A stretch of 64,000 nt of DNA, taken from positions 248,001-312,000 of the forward strand of contig NAJO01000042.1 of assembly GCA_002077065.1 (NCBI GenBank), given 5' to 3'. The DNA is from Cryoendolithus antarcticus. Its lineage: Eukaryota; Ascomycota; Dothideomycetes; Cladosporiales; Cladosporiaceae. Below the pieces are notes generated by a model. It was not told the DNA's origin. It did no database searches and saw only the letters and a program-made list of their open reading frames with translations. The translations under genes and the position numbers were made by a program. Below, piece after piece: positions 53,237 to 62,989 of the stretch (position 1 is the first letter of the stretch; each line of letters opens with the position of its first letter).

Positions 53237-55470
53237 TCAGGTTTCGCGGAGTTTGCCGCGCCATTTGATGGTCATTTTGGCGGTTTCGGGGGATAGGGAG
53301 TGGTAGTATGTGTCTTTAGCGCGTTGGATCACAGTTTTGACTTCTTCGGGTTCAAGTTCGGGTTGGCGGTCGTAGGTGTGGAGGCCGTTAGTTTCGGACT
53401 CGATGTCTGTGAGTTGTGTGTAGCAGAACACGGAGACGAGTCTAGAGGCTACGATAGCGTTGCAAAGTCTGATAAACGGCGAAGGAGGTCTGGTGGGTCG
53501 GAGACTGTCGTGTAACTCCAGCCTTCTTTGGGGTGTTTCCGGGTCGTGGTTATGTTGATGCCGCCGAATTCGGTGCACAGTATGGGCGCGCCGGGCGTGT
53601 GGGAGGTGGCTGGCCCTTTAGAGCCGATCGGAGGTAGGAACACGGCTCTCCCGCGTGTACAGATGCTGTGCTCGGAAGCGCAGCGTTCGCTCATGTCGCC
53701 CACGTCAGCATAGTCGTGAAAGGTTGTGAAGTACGTCACGACATGCTCCCAGCCGCAATTGGCGTTGATGGGTCGGGTTGGATCGAGGACCTTTGTCTGC
53801 CAGTATAGGCTCTTCCAATGGGTTCGCTGATTGATCTCGTAATGTAGGTCCGGTAACCCCAGCTCTCGTTTGCGAGAGTCCATGCAACTATACAGGGATG
53901 GTTGATGTCACGGCGCACCCTCTTCTTCCATTCTTGGTCGAAGCGTTCAACGGAGTCATGACCGAAGCCTTGACAGCTGGCCATCTCGCCCCAGACGAGG
54001 AAGCCTAGGCGATCGGCATGATACATGAACATGGGATCTTCGACCTAGACGTGGGTCAGGAAGGAAGACCTAGACCAAGACTTTGGTGACTAGAATCTAT
54101 TCGCGGCACAGAGGGTAGTAGCATAAGTGTCGATCAAATCTCTGAGAAAAAGCTACTGCCACATGGTAAAACACTGAACATACCTTCTGCTGCTTCCGAC
54201 ACCCATTGAACCCCATCGCCTTCGCCATCTTGATGTCGTCTTCCAAGGCCTTGGCATTCAGCGGTGCCATCAGCGTCTCCGGCCAGTATCCTTAATCCAA
54301 CACAAGAGCTTGAAAGTATGGCCGCCGTTCAGTCGAGGCGTTCCGTCTCCGTTGTGCCACGAGATATCCCGCATACCAGTGGACATGTGTCTTATCCAAT
54401 TGATGTCCCGCGGAGTCGAACAGTGTGATACTAAGGTGACCACAAAGCTACGCCTTCAAGCCAAGCGGTAGGATCGTCGAATGAGTAGGGCTCACCCTCG
54501 TCTGGCGACAGGTTCTTGAGAACGCCTGGCAGGATTCGTACATCGATCCTGCATGAGGCTCGTTGAGTTGCAGGTACTGGCATGCCCTCTGTACTGCCGA
54601 GTAGGAAGTTTCCGAAGACAACGTCGATCTTAAGACTATACCATTGTCCGGCAAGTCGTCCGTTGACGGCAATATCGCAGTGCAGCTGTCCGCCTTCGAT
54701 GTCGTCTGAGCGAACGACCGTGCCATGACTGATGTCTGCGATGCGGACGCGAGGTACGCTCTCGAGCCAAACTGACCGCCAGATGCCGCTAGACTGTGTG
54801 TACCAGATGCTTTCGGGCTTTGAGCCTGGCATTGACTTGCGCACCAGTGTAGTCCCACATTAGATCCCATCGAGTGGCACTAGTACTTAGCCAAGTGTTG
54901 CTTGCCTCTTGGTTGCATCGTGTCCATCGCCGAGTCAGACACCCTGGCAGTGAGCCTATAGTCTCGGTCCCCTCCCAGCGGATCTCGTATTCGTGCCTCC
55001 GCTTCCATAAAATCAGTGATATCAAGATCGAATGGCGTGTGTCCGCCACTATGCTCGCCCACGAATCGGCCGTTCAGCCATACAGTTGCCTCATAGTCGA
55101 CAGCGCCAAATCGAAGCAACAGGCGTTGGCCATCTTTGCGCTCGTCGTCGTCATGAATGTCGACAACAGTCCGCTTGTACCAAAGTACCTCGTGAACGTC
55201 TTGATCGTCGATGCCCGATGCACGGCTTTGGTAGACGAACGGGGCCTTGATCTTGCGTACCTGACCTTCAATGCCGTCGATGTGCCAACTCCTGATCAAG
55301 CCTTCATCGGCATTGTCAAAGACGAGTGACCATTCTCCATTGAGTGGCCGCCAGGATTGAGCTGGACGAGACAAATCAGGGCGTGGATATGTCGAATCTG
55401 GAAATGTAGGAGCGATGGGCTTCGTGGTTAGTGCTTGGGAGATGGAAGAGCTTGATGGTGGAGCTGAACA
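53237..55470 (-). pseudogene. Glycoside hydrolase family 2 (beta-galactosidase/glucuronidase-like) pseudogene
   Basis: GH2 protein segments lie in order on the minus strand but in changing frames. The sugar-binding domain is at 54880-55400 ('PLNGEWSLVFDNADEGLIRS', 'YKRTVVDI', 'WLNGRFVGEHSGGHTPFDLD'), then 'ESIWYTQSSGIWRSVWLE' at about 54800. The barrel follows, with 'GYWPETLMAPLNAKALEDDI', 'AKAMGFNGCR', 'FLVWGEMASCQGFG' and 'DINHPCIVAWTLANESWG', the last including the catalytic-acid NE(S) motif. Then 'PILCTEFGGI' has a second Glu. Breaks: loss of frame near 54431, two shifts at about 54385 and 54330, a TAA (54292-54294) where a Gln codon is expected, shifts near 53856 and 53475. Short introns cannot explain all of these. 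A dead or dying gene; the 5' end is not resolved. Confidence 0.85.
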
Positions 55471-55479
55471 CTAACAATC

Positions 55480-55932
55480 ACCGGGGAACGAGAGGAAGAT
55501 AGTAAATGGAATCTATGCAATAGAGCTGGGATACCAACTGCCTTCCGTGATGCCATTCGGGTCAGAGTGCAGGTGCATCTGTGTCGTTGCAGAAGACCCT
55601 CGGGTGCTGTTGTCAACTTAGCTGCGGCGCCATGATGATTTAGTGCTTCACCGGAGTGGACTTGAAATGGCAACTTCTGCGCGAGATGTGCGAGCTCCTC
55701 CTCGGCGGTGAAGAATCTTCGAGTCCCGCATTCCGGAGGTTGTAGAAGAAGAAGGGAGAGGCGATGGGGAAAAGATGATTCTGGCTCGTACTTTGGGAAG
55801 CCTGAGGCACATAACGGTTTTACTCGGTATTAAGCCCGGTGTCAAAGTCAGGGCGTGGTGGGGCACAAGATTTGACGATCATGAAAGTTGCTCGTGTGAT
55901 CTGCATTGACACAATTGAACCAGCAGTCCAGC
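55480..55932. other. Intergenic 5' of MAP2 and of the GH2 relic
   Basis: About 450 bp; presumed divergent upstream region, possibly including the lost first exon of the GH2 gene. Nothing firm seen. Confidence 0.4.
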
Positions 55933-57300
55933 ATGGCGGCAGTAAGTCCAGAGGATGGCATGTCCAAGCTAGACATTAGCGGCAAAGATGCTACTGAAGG
56001 AAGTAATGGCACAGCAGGACAGCATGGAAAGAACGGCGAACTTGAACCGGGCGACTCAGACGAAGACGAAGCTGAAGACGGCGAGGAAGGAGCTGGCAAC
56101 GGCGAAGGCGCAGCAAAGAAGAAGAAGAAACGCAAGCCGCGCAAGAAGAAGAAGGCCGGCGCAGCTGTCGCGCCAGGCCAGTCCTCCCCGCCCCGAGTCG
56201 AGGTCTCGAAGCTCTTTCCAGATAATGCTTACCCCATAGGCGAGGAGGTGGAGTACCAGAACGACAATGCCTACCGCACGACATCTGAGGAGAAACGTGC
56301 TTTGGACCGCAGCAACTCAGACTACCTGACCGACTACCGGCAAGGCGCCGAAATCCACCGTCAAGTCCGCACATACGCTCGCGCGAACATTAAGCCCGGC
56401 ATGTCCCTTACTGAGATCGCGGAGATGATTGAAAACTCAACGCGCGCTTTGACGGGCCACCCAGGGCTGGAAGAAGGCGACAACATCAAAGGCGGCGTAG
56501 CCTTCCCCACAGGTTTGAGCATAAACCACTGCGCTGCCCACTACACGCCAAATCTCGGCAACAAGACGGTCCTGCAGCAATCGGACGTGCTGAAAGTCGA
56601 TTTCGGTGTCCATCTCAACGGCTACATAGTCGACAGCGCTTTCACTATGGCCTTTGAACCGCGCTTCGATCCACTCCTCGCAGCCGTCCGCGCAGCGACA
56701 AACACAGGCATAGCTCTCGCAGGTATAGACGCACGAATGTCTGAGATCGGCGCCGGAATTCAGGAAACAATGGAGTCCCATGAAATCGAACTGAACGGGC
56801 AGCTTTCCCCGATCAAATCGATCCGGAATCTGAACGGGCATACCATCACGCCCTACTCAATCCATGGCGGCAGCTCGGGGAAATCCGTCCCTATCGTCGC
56901 CTCGCCAAACAACACAGACCGCATGGAAGAAGGTGAAACCTACGCCATCGAAACCTTTGGCTCAACAGGTAAAGGCTTCGTCCGCGACGACGGCGAAGTC
57001 TCGCACTACGCTCGCAATCCTGATGCGCCGAAGAATACACCCTTGAGGATCTCGAGTGCGAAGGGATTGTTGAGAGTCATTGATAAGAATTTTGGGACAT
57101 TGCCGTGGTGTAGAAGGTATTTGGATCGACTAGGGCAGGAGAAGTATCTGTTGGGGCTGAACTGTCTTGTGCAGAGTGGAGTCGTAAACGACTACCCGCC
57201 ATTGGTTGATATCAAGGGGAGCTACACGGCGCAATGGGAGCATACAATTTTGCTGAGGCCGAATGTTAAGGAGGTCGTTAGTCGTGGGACGGACTACTGA
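55933..57300 (+). CDS. MAP2: Methionine aminopeptidase 2
   Basis: Cytosolic, ribosome-associated metalloprotease that removes initiator Met. 455 aa, intron-free, from ATG 55933 ('[10 protein letters not shown]'). The N-terminal extension has an acidic stretch (about 40-60) followed by a Lys-rich stretch ('[13 protein letters not shown]', about 62-74), the ribosome-association region of type 2 enzymes. The pita-bread catalytic domain has metal ligands Asp223 ('KVDFG'), Asp234 ('IVDSAF'), His303 ('NGHTI'), Glu340 ('AIETFGS') and Glu436 ('QWEHTILL'). His203 in '[10 protein letters not shown]' is the substrate-side His. Ends 'VSRGTDY', as in eukaryotic MetAP2. Confidence 0.97.
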   Translation: MAAVSPEDGMSKLDISGKDATEGSNGTAGQHGKNGELEPGDSDEDEAEDGEEGAGNGEGAAKKKKKRKPRKKKKAGAAVAPGQSSPPRVEVSKLFPDNAYPIGEEVEYQNDNAYRTTSEEKRALDRSNSDYLTDYRQGAEIHRQVRTYARANIKPGMSLTEIAEMIENSTRALTGHPGLEEGDNIKGGVAFPTGLSINHCAAHYTPNLGNKTVLQQSDVLKVDFGVHLNGYIVDSAFTMAFEPRFDPLLAAVRAATNTGIALAGIDARMSEIGAGIQETMESHEIELNGQLSPIKSIRNLNGHTITPYSIHGGSSGKSVPIVASPNNTDRMEEGETYAIETFGSTGKGFVRDDGEVSHYARNPDAPKNTPLRISSAKGLLRVIDKNFGTLPWCRRYLDRLGQEKYLLGLNCLVQSGVVNDYPPLVDIKGSYTAQWEHTILLRPNVKEVVSRGTDY

Positions 57301-57516
57301 TGTAGGGGTCGAGACACATAGTGATAGCATGGCCAGCGGCCAACAGAGAAAGATGTTTGACGAGATCATGAACGATTTACGTGCAAATAGTGCAGGGTCA
57401 AAAGGAGCTCTATTCAGACGAAAAGATGGCCCGACGTCTACGGGCGCACGGCGCAGAATATGCAAGGCAGCATCTCGAATGTGTTACGTCGAAATAATGT
57501 ACAGCACTGCAATACT

Positions 57517-58764
57517 CTACACACTCTTCCTTACTTTCTTTGCCTTCGGCGCCTTAGCCTCCTTACTCCCACTAGCCGACCGCTTCTTCGTCTTCTCCCC
57601 AACAGCGGCATCTTCCACCGGCGCAGCCTTGATAGCCTCCACCTCGGGCACCGCTTCCGACACTTCAGCAATCGTCTCAATGCCCTTTACCTCCTCCAGT
57701 CCCTTTACCTCCTCCAGTCCCTTCACCTCCTCCAATCCCTTCACCCCCGGCAGCTCAAACTCATACCCCATCTCCGCGAGCTTCCCCCGCTTCTTCTCCC
57801 TCCGCCCCTCCTCCCTCGTGACCCGCTTCTCCCACGCCTCTTTCCCAACACCTCTCCGCAGCCTCGCGCCCTCAAGTTTATTCCTCGGCACGACCCTCTT
57901 CTTCCCCTCGCCGCGCCAGAACTCCGTTCCATCACCCACAGTCTCGTCGTTCACGCGTTTGACTTGTAATATGTGCCCGAAGAGAAGATACTTATCCATC
58001 GTCTTCGCGACGATATCGGCGACGTTCGAGGACGCGAATTCGACGAACGCGAAGTGCTTGCTCTTGCCTGTTTTCTTGTTTCGCGCGAGGCGGAGGTGTG
58101 TTATGGCGCCGAATTGGACGAAGTAAGCGCGCATCTGGGCCTCGAAGAAGCCGTGAGGGAGGCGGGAGATGATGATCGTGCCGGGTGTTGTTTCGGGGTC
58201 TTTGGAGGAGGGGTTGTTGGTTAGACGGAGGAGGTCGGCTTTGACGTCTGGGATTGCAGGTAGAGTGGAGAGAGCGAGACCAGCATCCTCTGGGACACCA
58301 TCGTCGTCTTCTGCCTCGTCTTCGGAACTCGAGAAGCCGGCGAGAAGTTCGGCTGTGCGGTCTGCGGAGAGTTGGGCGGCGGCTTCGGCGTCGTCGACTT
58401 CGTGGTCTTCCAGGACTGGTGCAGGCTTGGGCGCCTTAGCGGCCTTCGCGGGCTTCGAGGCTTTCTTGCTGGATTTGGTAGGCTTGTCGACTTTCGTCTC
58501 AGCGGTCTTGAGCTCGACTTCGTCTTTAGCGATCGCAGGCGTCACTGCAGGCGCAACAACCTTCTTCTTCCCATCGCGGCTCTTCTTGACCTCTTCGCCG
58601 CCTATGACATCCTTCTTTGCTTCAGACGTCTCGCTCTTGGATTTCTTCAATGCCGATTTCAGCGGTGCCGGTTTGTCTGACGATGGGGCGGTCTTGACTT
58701 TCTTGACGGCGACAGGAGTGCTGTCAGTGCTCTTGCGCTTGCTTCCACGTGTGTCTTGAGCCAT
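57517..58764 (-). CDS. NOP15: Nop15-type RRM ribosome biogenesis protein
   Basis: 415 aa from ATG 58764, no intron. The N-terminal 190 residues are Lys/Ala/Glu-rich and include an acidic cluster ('SSSEDEAEDDDG'). A single RRM lies at about 195-275 ('GTIIISRLPHGFFEAQMRAY', RNP1 'KSKHFAFVEF' at about 234-243, then 'MDKYLLFGHILQVKRV'). This phrase with 'HGFFEAQMRAYFVQFG' is the signature of Nop15/NIFK, needed for 60S subunit maturation. The C-terminal 140 residues are basic and contain three GLEEVK repeats encoded by an 18-bp tandem repeat. Divergent from the SMN-like gene. Confidence 0.9.
   Translation of the reverse strand: MAQDTRGSKRKSTDSTPVAVKKVKTAPSSDKPAPLKSALKKSKSETSEAKKDVIGGEEVKKSRDGKKKVVAPAVTPAIAKDEVELKTAETKVDKPTKSSKKASKPAKAAKAPKPAPVLEDHEVDDAEAAAQLSADRTAELLAGFSSSEDEAEDDDGVPEDAGLALSTLPAIPDVKADLLRLTNNPSSKDPETTPGTIIISRLPHGFFEAQMRAYFVQFGAITHLRLARNKKTGKSKHFAFVEFASSNVADIVAKTMDKYLLFGHILQVKRVNDETVGDGTEFWRGEGKKRVVPRNKLEGARLRRGVGKEAWEKRVTREEGRREKKRGKLAEMGYEFELPGVKGLEEVKGLEEVKGLEEVKGIETIAEVSEAVPEVEAIKAAPVEDAAVGEKTKKRSASGSKEAKAPKAKKVRKSV
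57683..57736. repeat. Three-copy 18-bp coding tandem repeat
   Basis: Two identical 18-bp units (57683-57700 and 57701-57718, CCCTTTACCTCCTCCAGT) and a third with two changes (57719-57736). In the minus-strand frame each unit encodes GLEEVK in NOP15. Copy number may vary between strains. Confidence 0.85.
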
Positions 58765-58978
58765 CTTGAGATTTTACTGTGGTGATTCAATTACCTTAAA
58801 GGCCTTGAGATCGAAGTCCAACCTCGAACTTTTTCGAGCTTGCAGCACAAAATCTGTCCGAGGTTCAGCCGATTTCGACTTCAGGTCCATGGTTCACTGG
58901 CGAGCTACGCGTCTCGAACCTCGGAAGACAGGAGCGAGACCTGCTGCTCACTCAGGACGGGCTACTGAGTCGTGTATC
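58765..58978. promoter_or_regulatory. Divergent promoter NOP15 / SMN-like
   Basis: 214 bp between two divergent start codons. No specific element claimed. Confidence 0.5.
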
Positions 58979-59556
58979 ATGGCGAATAGCCATCTCGGCG
59001 ACGAGGTCTGGGACGACACAGCTCTGCTGACGACCTGGGACGAAGCAGTAGCTGAGTATAAGGTACTTTCACAGTTGTCTCCATTCACCAGCATATGCTA
59101 ACAACTCTACAGAAGTACCATAGTCTCGCCGCCAAAGGCGAGCAAGTTCCAATTGGCGAGCTTGCTGAGACACCAGAAGCTCCCGAGACATATAGCGCCA
59201 AGTTGAATCGCAGGAAGCAGGAGAAGCTTGCTCTTGTCAATGGCGATGCGGCACCCCCTTTGTCGGGTACTACGACGGCCGACGTCAGACCTCAACATGA
59301 GTTGGCTGTGACAGCTGAAGTCACAGAAATCACTGCGGCTGCACCAAGTGTATCGACCGGAGCTGCCACCGTTCCGCAGCACCTCATGAACTCAGGTAAG
59401 GCGACCCAATCACAGTGCGAAGCCGATGCTGACTTTTGCACAGTGCAAGACGAGGGGCTCAAGAATCTGATGATGAGCTGGTACTACGCCGGGTACTACA
59501 CTGGACTGTACGAAGGCAAGCAGCAGGGCCTTGCTGCAGCGCAAGGCACTGGGTGA
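58979..59556 (+). CDS. SMN1: Survival motor neuron (SMN)-like protein
   Basis: Core of the complex that assembles Sm proteins on spliceosomal snRNAs. Exons 58979-59062, 59113-59395 and 59444-59556 give 159 aa, close to S. pombe Smn1. The N-terminal 'DEVWDDTALLTTWDEAVAEY' followed by 'KKYH' is the Gemin2-binding helix. The C-terminal 'MMSWYYAGYYTGLYEGKQ' is the YG-box, a Gly/Tyr-zipper oligomerisation motif. There is no Tudor domain, as in the short fungal form. The second intron (48 nt) is in frame and lacks a stop, so an unspliced product of 175 aa is also possible. Confidence 0.9.
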
Positions 59557-60058
59557 ACGTCACACCAGTACGTTAGAACGTCGCTGCCGGCTGCCGCAGA
59601 TGACAGTCACACGAGACCAAGATGTCTTCTCGCCAGACCGTGTCCCATTAGAGTCTGCTGGGCATCTCACCGGCAAGTGACTCGGGTTCCTCGAACTGGC
59701 ACAAGCCGACACGATGCAAAGCACAGTACGCGTACGGCTGCGCGTCTCAATGACGAACGAGTGAACTAGTGGCGTAGGCTGTCGAGTCCAGATTGAGCCC
59801 GGCACTACAACATGCCAGCAGGCTGCGTCCCTCATGAAACATTGCGCTCCCAGGCAGGCGCCACTACACCACCGCTCTACACTCAGCTCGACGCAGTGTA
59901 GCCGTCGCAGCAGGCCTTCGACCCTTCCCGATCTGGCTCAGGCGACACATTGAGAGGCGTGATCTGAAAGCAAGAGACAAGCAATTACCACTTGTGCGGA
60001 GTGATACTTTCAATGGAAAGGTAGCGATACAGCATATGAAACAATGCTCAATCAAACA
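59557..60058. other. Intergenic, convergent spacer
   Basis: 502 bp between the SMN-like gene and a monooxygenase gene. Nothing supportable. Confidence 0.5.
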
Positions 60059-61399
60059 TCAACTCCTCGTAAGCTCCTCCACTTTCTCGAACTCAAATGC
60101 CTCGACCTTGACATCATCAGCCGGCGGCCCCTTCCACTTCGATAGGATCCCAAACACCCCCGAAATCGCCATCGCCCATATACTCGTCCTAAAAATCCAC
60201 ACCGCCCACCAACTCTCAAAGTGCAGCACCTTGATCCCTTGCCCTCCAAATGGCAGCGTCTGTGCCTTCTCCACGACTGGTCTCGTCAGCGTTTCATACT
60301 GGCTCAGCGCATTTCCCCAGCCTTTCTTCTCCTCAGGCTGAGATAGCACGTGCTCGACCAGACTGCCGGCGAGGTTATGCGCACCGGTAAACGCCAGCGT
60401 CGTCCCCATGCCACTAATCGGCGAAGCACAAAATGCCGCATCATCAAGCAACACCACGCGGTTTTTCGACCATTCGTCCAGCTTGACCTGCGCAACAGGA
60501 CTGTAGTAGAAATCCTCTGCCTCATTCATCTCGCGAATTAGCCTCGTAGACTCCCATCCAGCATCAGCGAAGTACTCAGCAAACAACGCTTTCTGCGCCT
60601 CGACACTTTTCCGCCCGCCCTCAGCCACTTCACTGAAGCGCTGATCAGTAGAGTTGATACAGTACATGAACACCGTCACTCTGTCCTTTGATCCGCTCGG
60701 CCGCACCATGACGCCCTTCCGCCCAGGCGGAATGAACCATCTTCTCCATTCCGAGTCCGTTGGTCCAGAGGGCATGGAGAAGAAGCCGCCATACATGTCT
60801 AGACTCCTTACCGCTTCGCGATCGGCTGTAGTACCCCAGACCAAAGCCCGGGTAGAAGACTGCAGACCATCGGCTCCAATGACCAAATCATAAGAGCGAG
60901 TCTCATTTCGCTTCGCAAAATGCACCTCGACTCCATCCGGCGAAGCCTGTGTAATGGAGTCCAGGTAGTCGCCGAAAATGAAATCCACTCCTGCGGCGCC
61001 TTTCGATTGAACGTCATCGCTGATCGTGCGACACCGGCGGTAACAGATATCCGCCAGCGTGCCACGAAGAATCTCGATGTCACTCGTACCCGTTTGCACC
61101 TTACCGGTCTTATCAGCGGGTCCGACGGCTACTAGACGGTTCTGTTCGTCGACGAAGTGCACGCCCTCTTCACCGGTGGTGTTAGCTTTGATCGCACATT
61201 CGAGCCCCAGCTTGCGAATGATAGCTACGCCAGCGCCACGGATGTCGATGTTCTGACCCTGCGCTCGAGGATGTGATGCGCGTTCCAGAATTGTGATCCG
61301 AGGCTCCTGCGCGGCGGGGATTGGGGCGAGGAGGAGGAAGGAGGCTAGTGTCGTGCCGGCGATGCCGGAGCCGACTATGAGAATGAATGGGGGAGGCAT
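60059..61399 (-). CDS. FAD-dependent monooxygenase, UbiH/TetX-like group
   Basis: 446 aa from ATG 61399 ('MPPPFILIVGSGIAG'), intron-free. The dinucleotide motif GxGxxG is at about 10-15. The second FAD-binding motif is 'RSYDLVIGADGLQSSTRALV' (about 190-209), and 'NRVVLLDDAAFCASPISGMG' with 'TTLAFTGAHNLAGSL' is the GD-type FAD/ribityl motif. The Gly-Asp pair is replaced by Asp-Asp here, a deviation worth noting. A C-terminal hydrophobic stretch ('WWAVWIFRTSIWAMAISGVF') suggests membrane association. Substrate is unknown; related proteins occur in secondary metabolism and in drug or phenol hydroxylation, but no biosynthetic neighbours are present. Confidence 0.85.
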   Translation of the reverse strand: MPPPFILIVGSGIAGTTLASFLLLAPIPAAQEPRITILERASHPRAQGQNIDIRGAGVAIIRKLGLECAIKANTTGEEGVHFVDEQNRLVAVGPADKTGKVQTGTSDIEILRGTLADICYRRCRTISDDVQSKGAAGVDFIFGDYLDSITQASPDGVEVHFAKRNETRSYDLVIGADGLQSSTRALVWGTTADREAVRSLDMYGGFFSMPSGPTDSEWRRWFIPPGRKGVMVRPSGSKDRVTVFMYCINSTDQRFSEVAEGGRKSVEAQKALFAEYFADAGWESTRLIREMNEAEDFYYSPVAQVKLDEWSKNRVVLLDDAAFCASPISGMGTTLAFTGAHNLAGSLVEHVLSQPEEKKGWGNALSQYETLTRPVVEKAQTLPFGGQGIKVLHFESWWAVWIFRTSIWAMAISGVFGILSKWKGPPADDVKVEAFEFEKVEELTRS

Positions 61400-61915
61400 T
61401 TTGAGTCTTTTTGATGCGATGTAGAGCAATGAAGGAGTGATAGGCAAACTCGGTCGCGCTTCGGCTCTTGGATGGCTTCCACCCAGGAGCCGTAGTGAAG
61501 TGAACGTAGGGATATGAAATGAGATTACCTTGGCAACAAGAGCTTGTTTGCATGCTTATATATGTTGACAGCATCCCTTGACATTCATGTTGCTGTCTTA
61601 TTGCTTCACGTCACATTCCATGTCGGAATGTTGAAAGCAGTGATCGAGCGCGAGAAGCGCCCGACTTGCCAAGCTTTGAATGGCTGATCGAAGATCTCGG
61701 CCGAACACCTTCATCCTACCCTGGTCGATATGATCTTCGTCTAGCCTGAGCAACGCTGTTCGTTTTGTTTATTCCTCGATCGAGACCCTCATGTGCCGTA
61801 CGATGTCGATCGGTCCTTCCTCGCCCCCTTATGCACGCCCCAACGCCTTCGCTCAAATCACTGTTTCGTCCATACCCTGCCCTCACAATACTGTGCCAAA
61901 GATCCGTGTGCAGTG
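61400..61915. other. Intergenic
   Basis: 516 bp; upstream of the monooxygenase and 3' of UBC9. Nothing else seen. Confidence 0.45.
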
Positions 61916-62560
61916 CTAAGGCGCCGGATTCTCCTTCACGATCGCCTTCACCTTCCGCTCGTACGCCTGCCGGTCCTTCCTGAAGAGGTTGTAGGCATCG
62001 GCTTGTGCAGGCGAGTCCGGGTTGACTTCGTCGAGCAGCATTTGAATGCCTAGTAGGATCTGCTTGATCGTGATCGCTGGCTTCCATGCCTCCTCCTCGT
62101 TCAGGATGCTGAGACAGACGGTGCCTGAGGGGTAGACGTTCGGGTGGAAGAGGGGTGGGGTGAATTTGCCTGTGCGATTGTCAGTCCGCTAAACCCTGTG
62201 GATGGATAGCTTAGTGAGCGCTGCACACATTTAGGTGGCTTCGTTGGGTATTCTGGTCAGCACTTCATTAGCTACAGCCCTCGAAGTTCATCCAAACAGA
62301 TGGCCAATCTTACCATCCGGGAACTGCATCTCCAGCTTCAACAGCGCACCCTCCCAGATTGTCTTGTCACGACCAGGTATCATGCATTCCCATCGCTTCA
62401 GATCGAGTGCTGCGCCAGACTTCATGGGTTTCGCAACAAAACCGAATGGATGGTCTTTGCGCCACTGCTTCCTGTTTGCCATACTCAGCGCATATTGATG
62501 TGGCGTTGCTCGTGGCTACACTTACCGTTCCTCCTGCAACCTATTCATGCATAACGACAT
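61916..62560 (-). CDS. UBC9: SUMO-conjugating enzyme Ubc9
   Basis: E2 that transfers SUMO to target lysines. Four exons: 62526-62560, 62314-62471, 62229-62252 (24 nt, a microexon) and 61916-62169, giving 156 aa with matching phases. The start '[20 protein letters not shown]' is canonical. '[20 protein letters not shown]' and '[20 protein letters not shown]' follow. The microexon supplies 'YPTKPPK', and splicing at AAAT|GTGTGC restores '[20 protein letters not shown]'. The catalytic Cys is in 'SGTVCLSI'. '[20 protein letters not shown]' and the C-terminal '[16 protein letters not shown]' complete the fold. Divergent from PEX19. Confidence 0.96.
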
Positions 62561-62989
62561 CTTTGCGCTCGCTTGTTTGCGGTTTGTGAGTCAAACTGGT
62601 TTGAAGTGTTGGTGTGTTCGAGGAAGTGCCTTTTACGGTTTGTGTGGATCAGAACGCGCGTGACGTGTTCCTGCAGAGCTTCTCGGCGAATGAGTGTGTC
62701 AAAAGTCAGTGAGCCTCTACGTGATAGAATGAGTTACGATCTATCACTTTGGATGAGTACCGAAAGGCTGAATGCCTGAGACACAAGAGCTGGATGCCTG
62801 AAAGATAGTGGGGATCTACCCGCATAGTGGGGCGAACTTCCGCCTCGGCATGTGATCGAGCACTCGGCATCAGCAGTGGCTGGCGTGGGGACTCGAGCAT
62901 ACATGTACTGTAGTCTACTATCGACGACTCTGGGACCTCTGCTAGGTTTCGATTGACTCCGACACTCCTTTCCGCCTGTGTAGATAGAC
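62561..62989. promoter_or_regulatory. Divergent promoter UBC9 / PEX19
   Basis: 429 bp between two divergent start codons; no specific element claimed. Confidence 0.5.
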
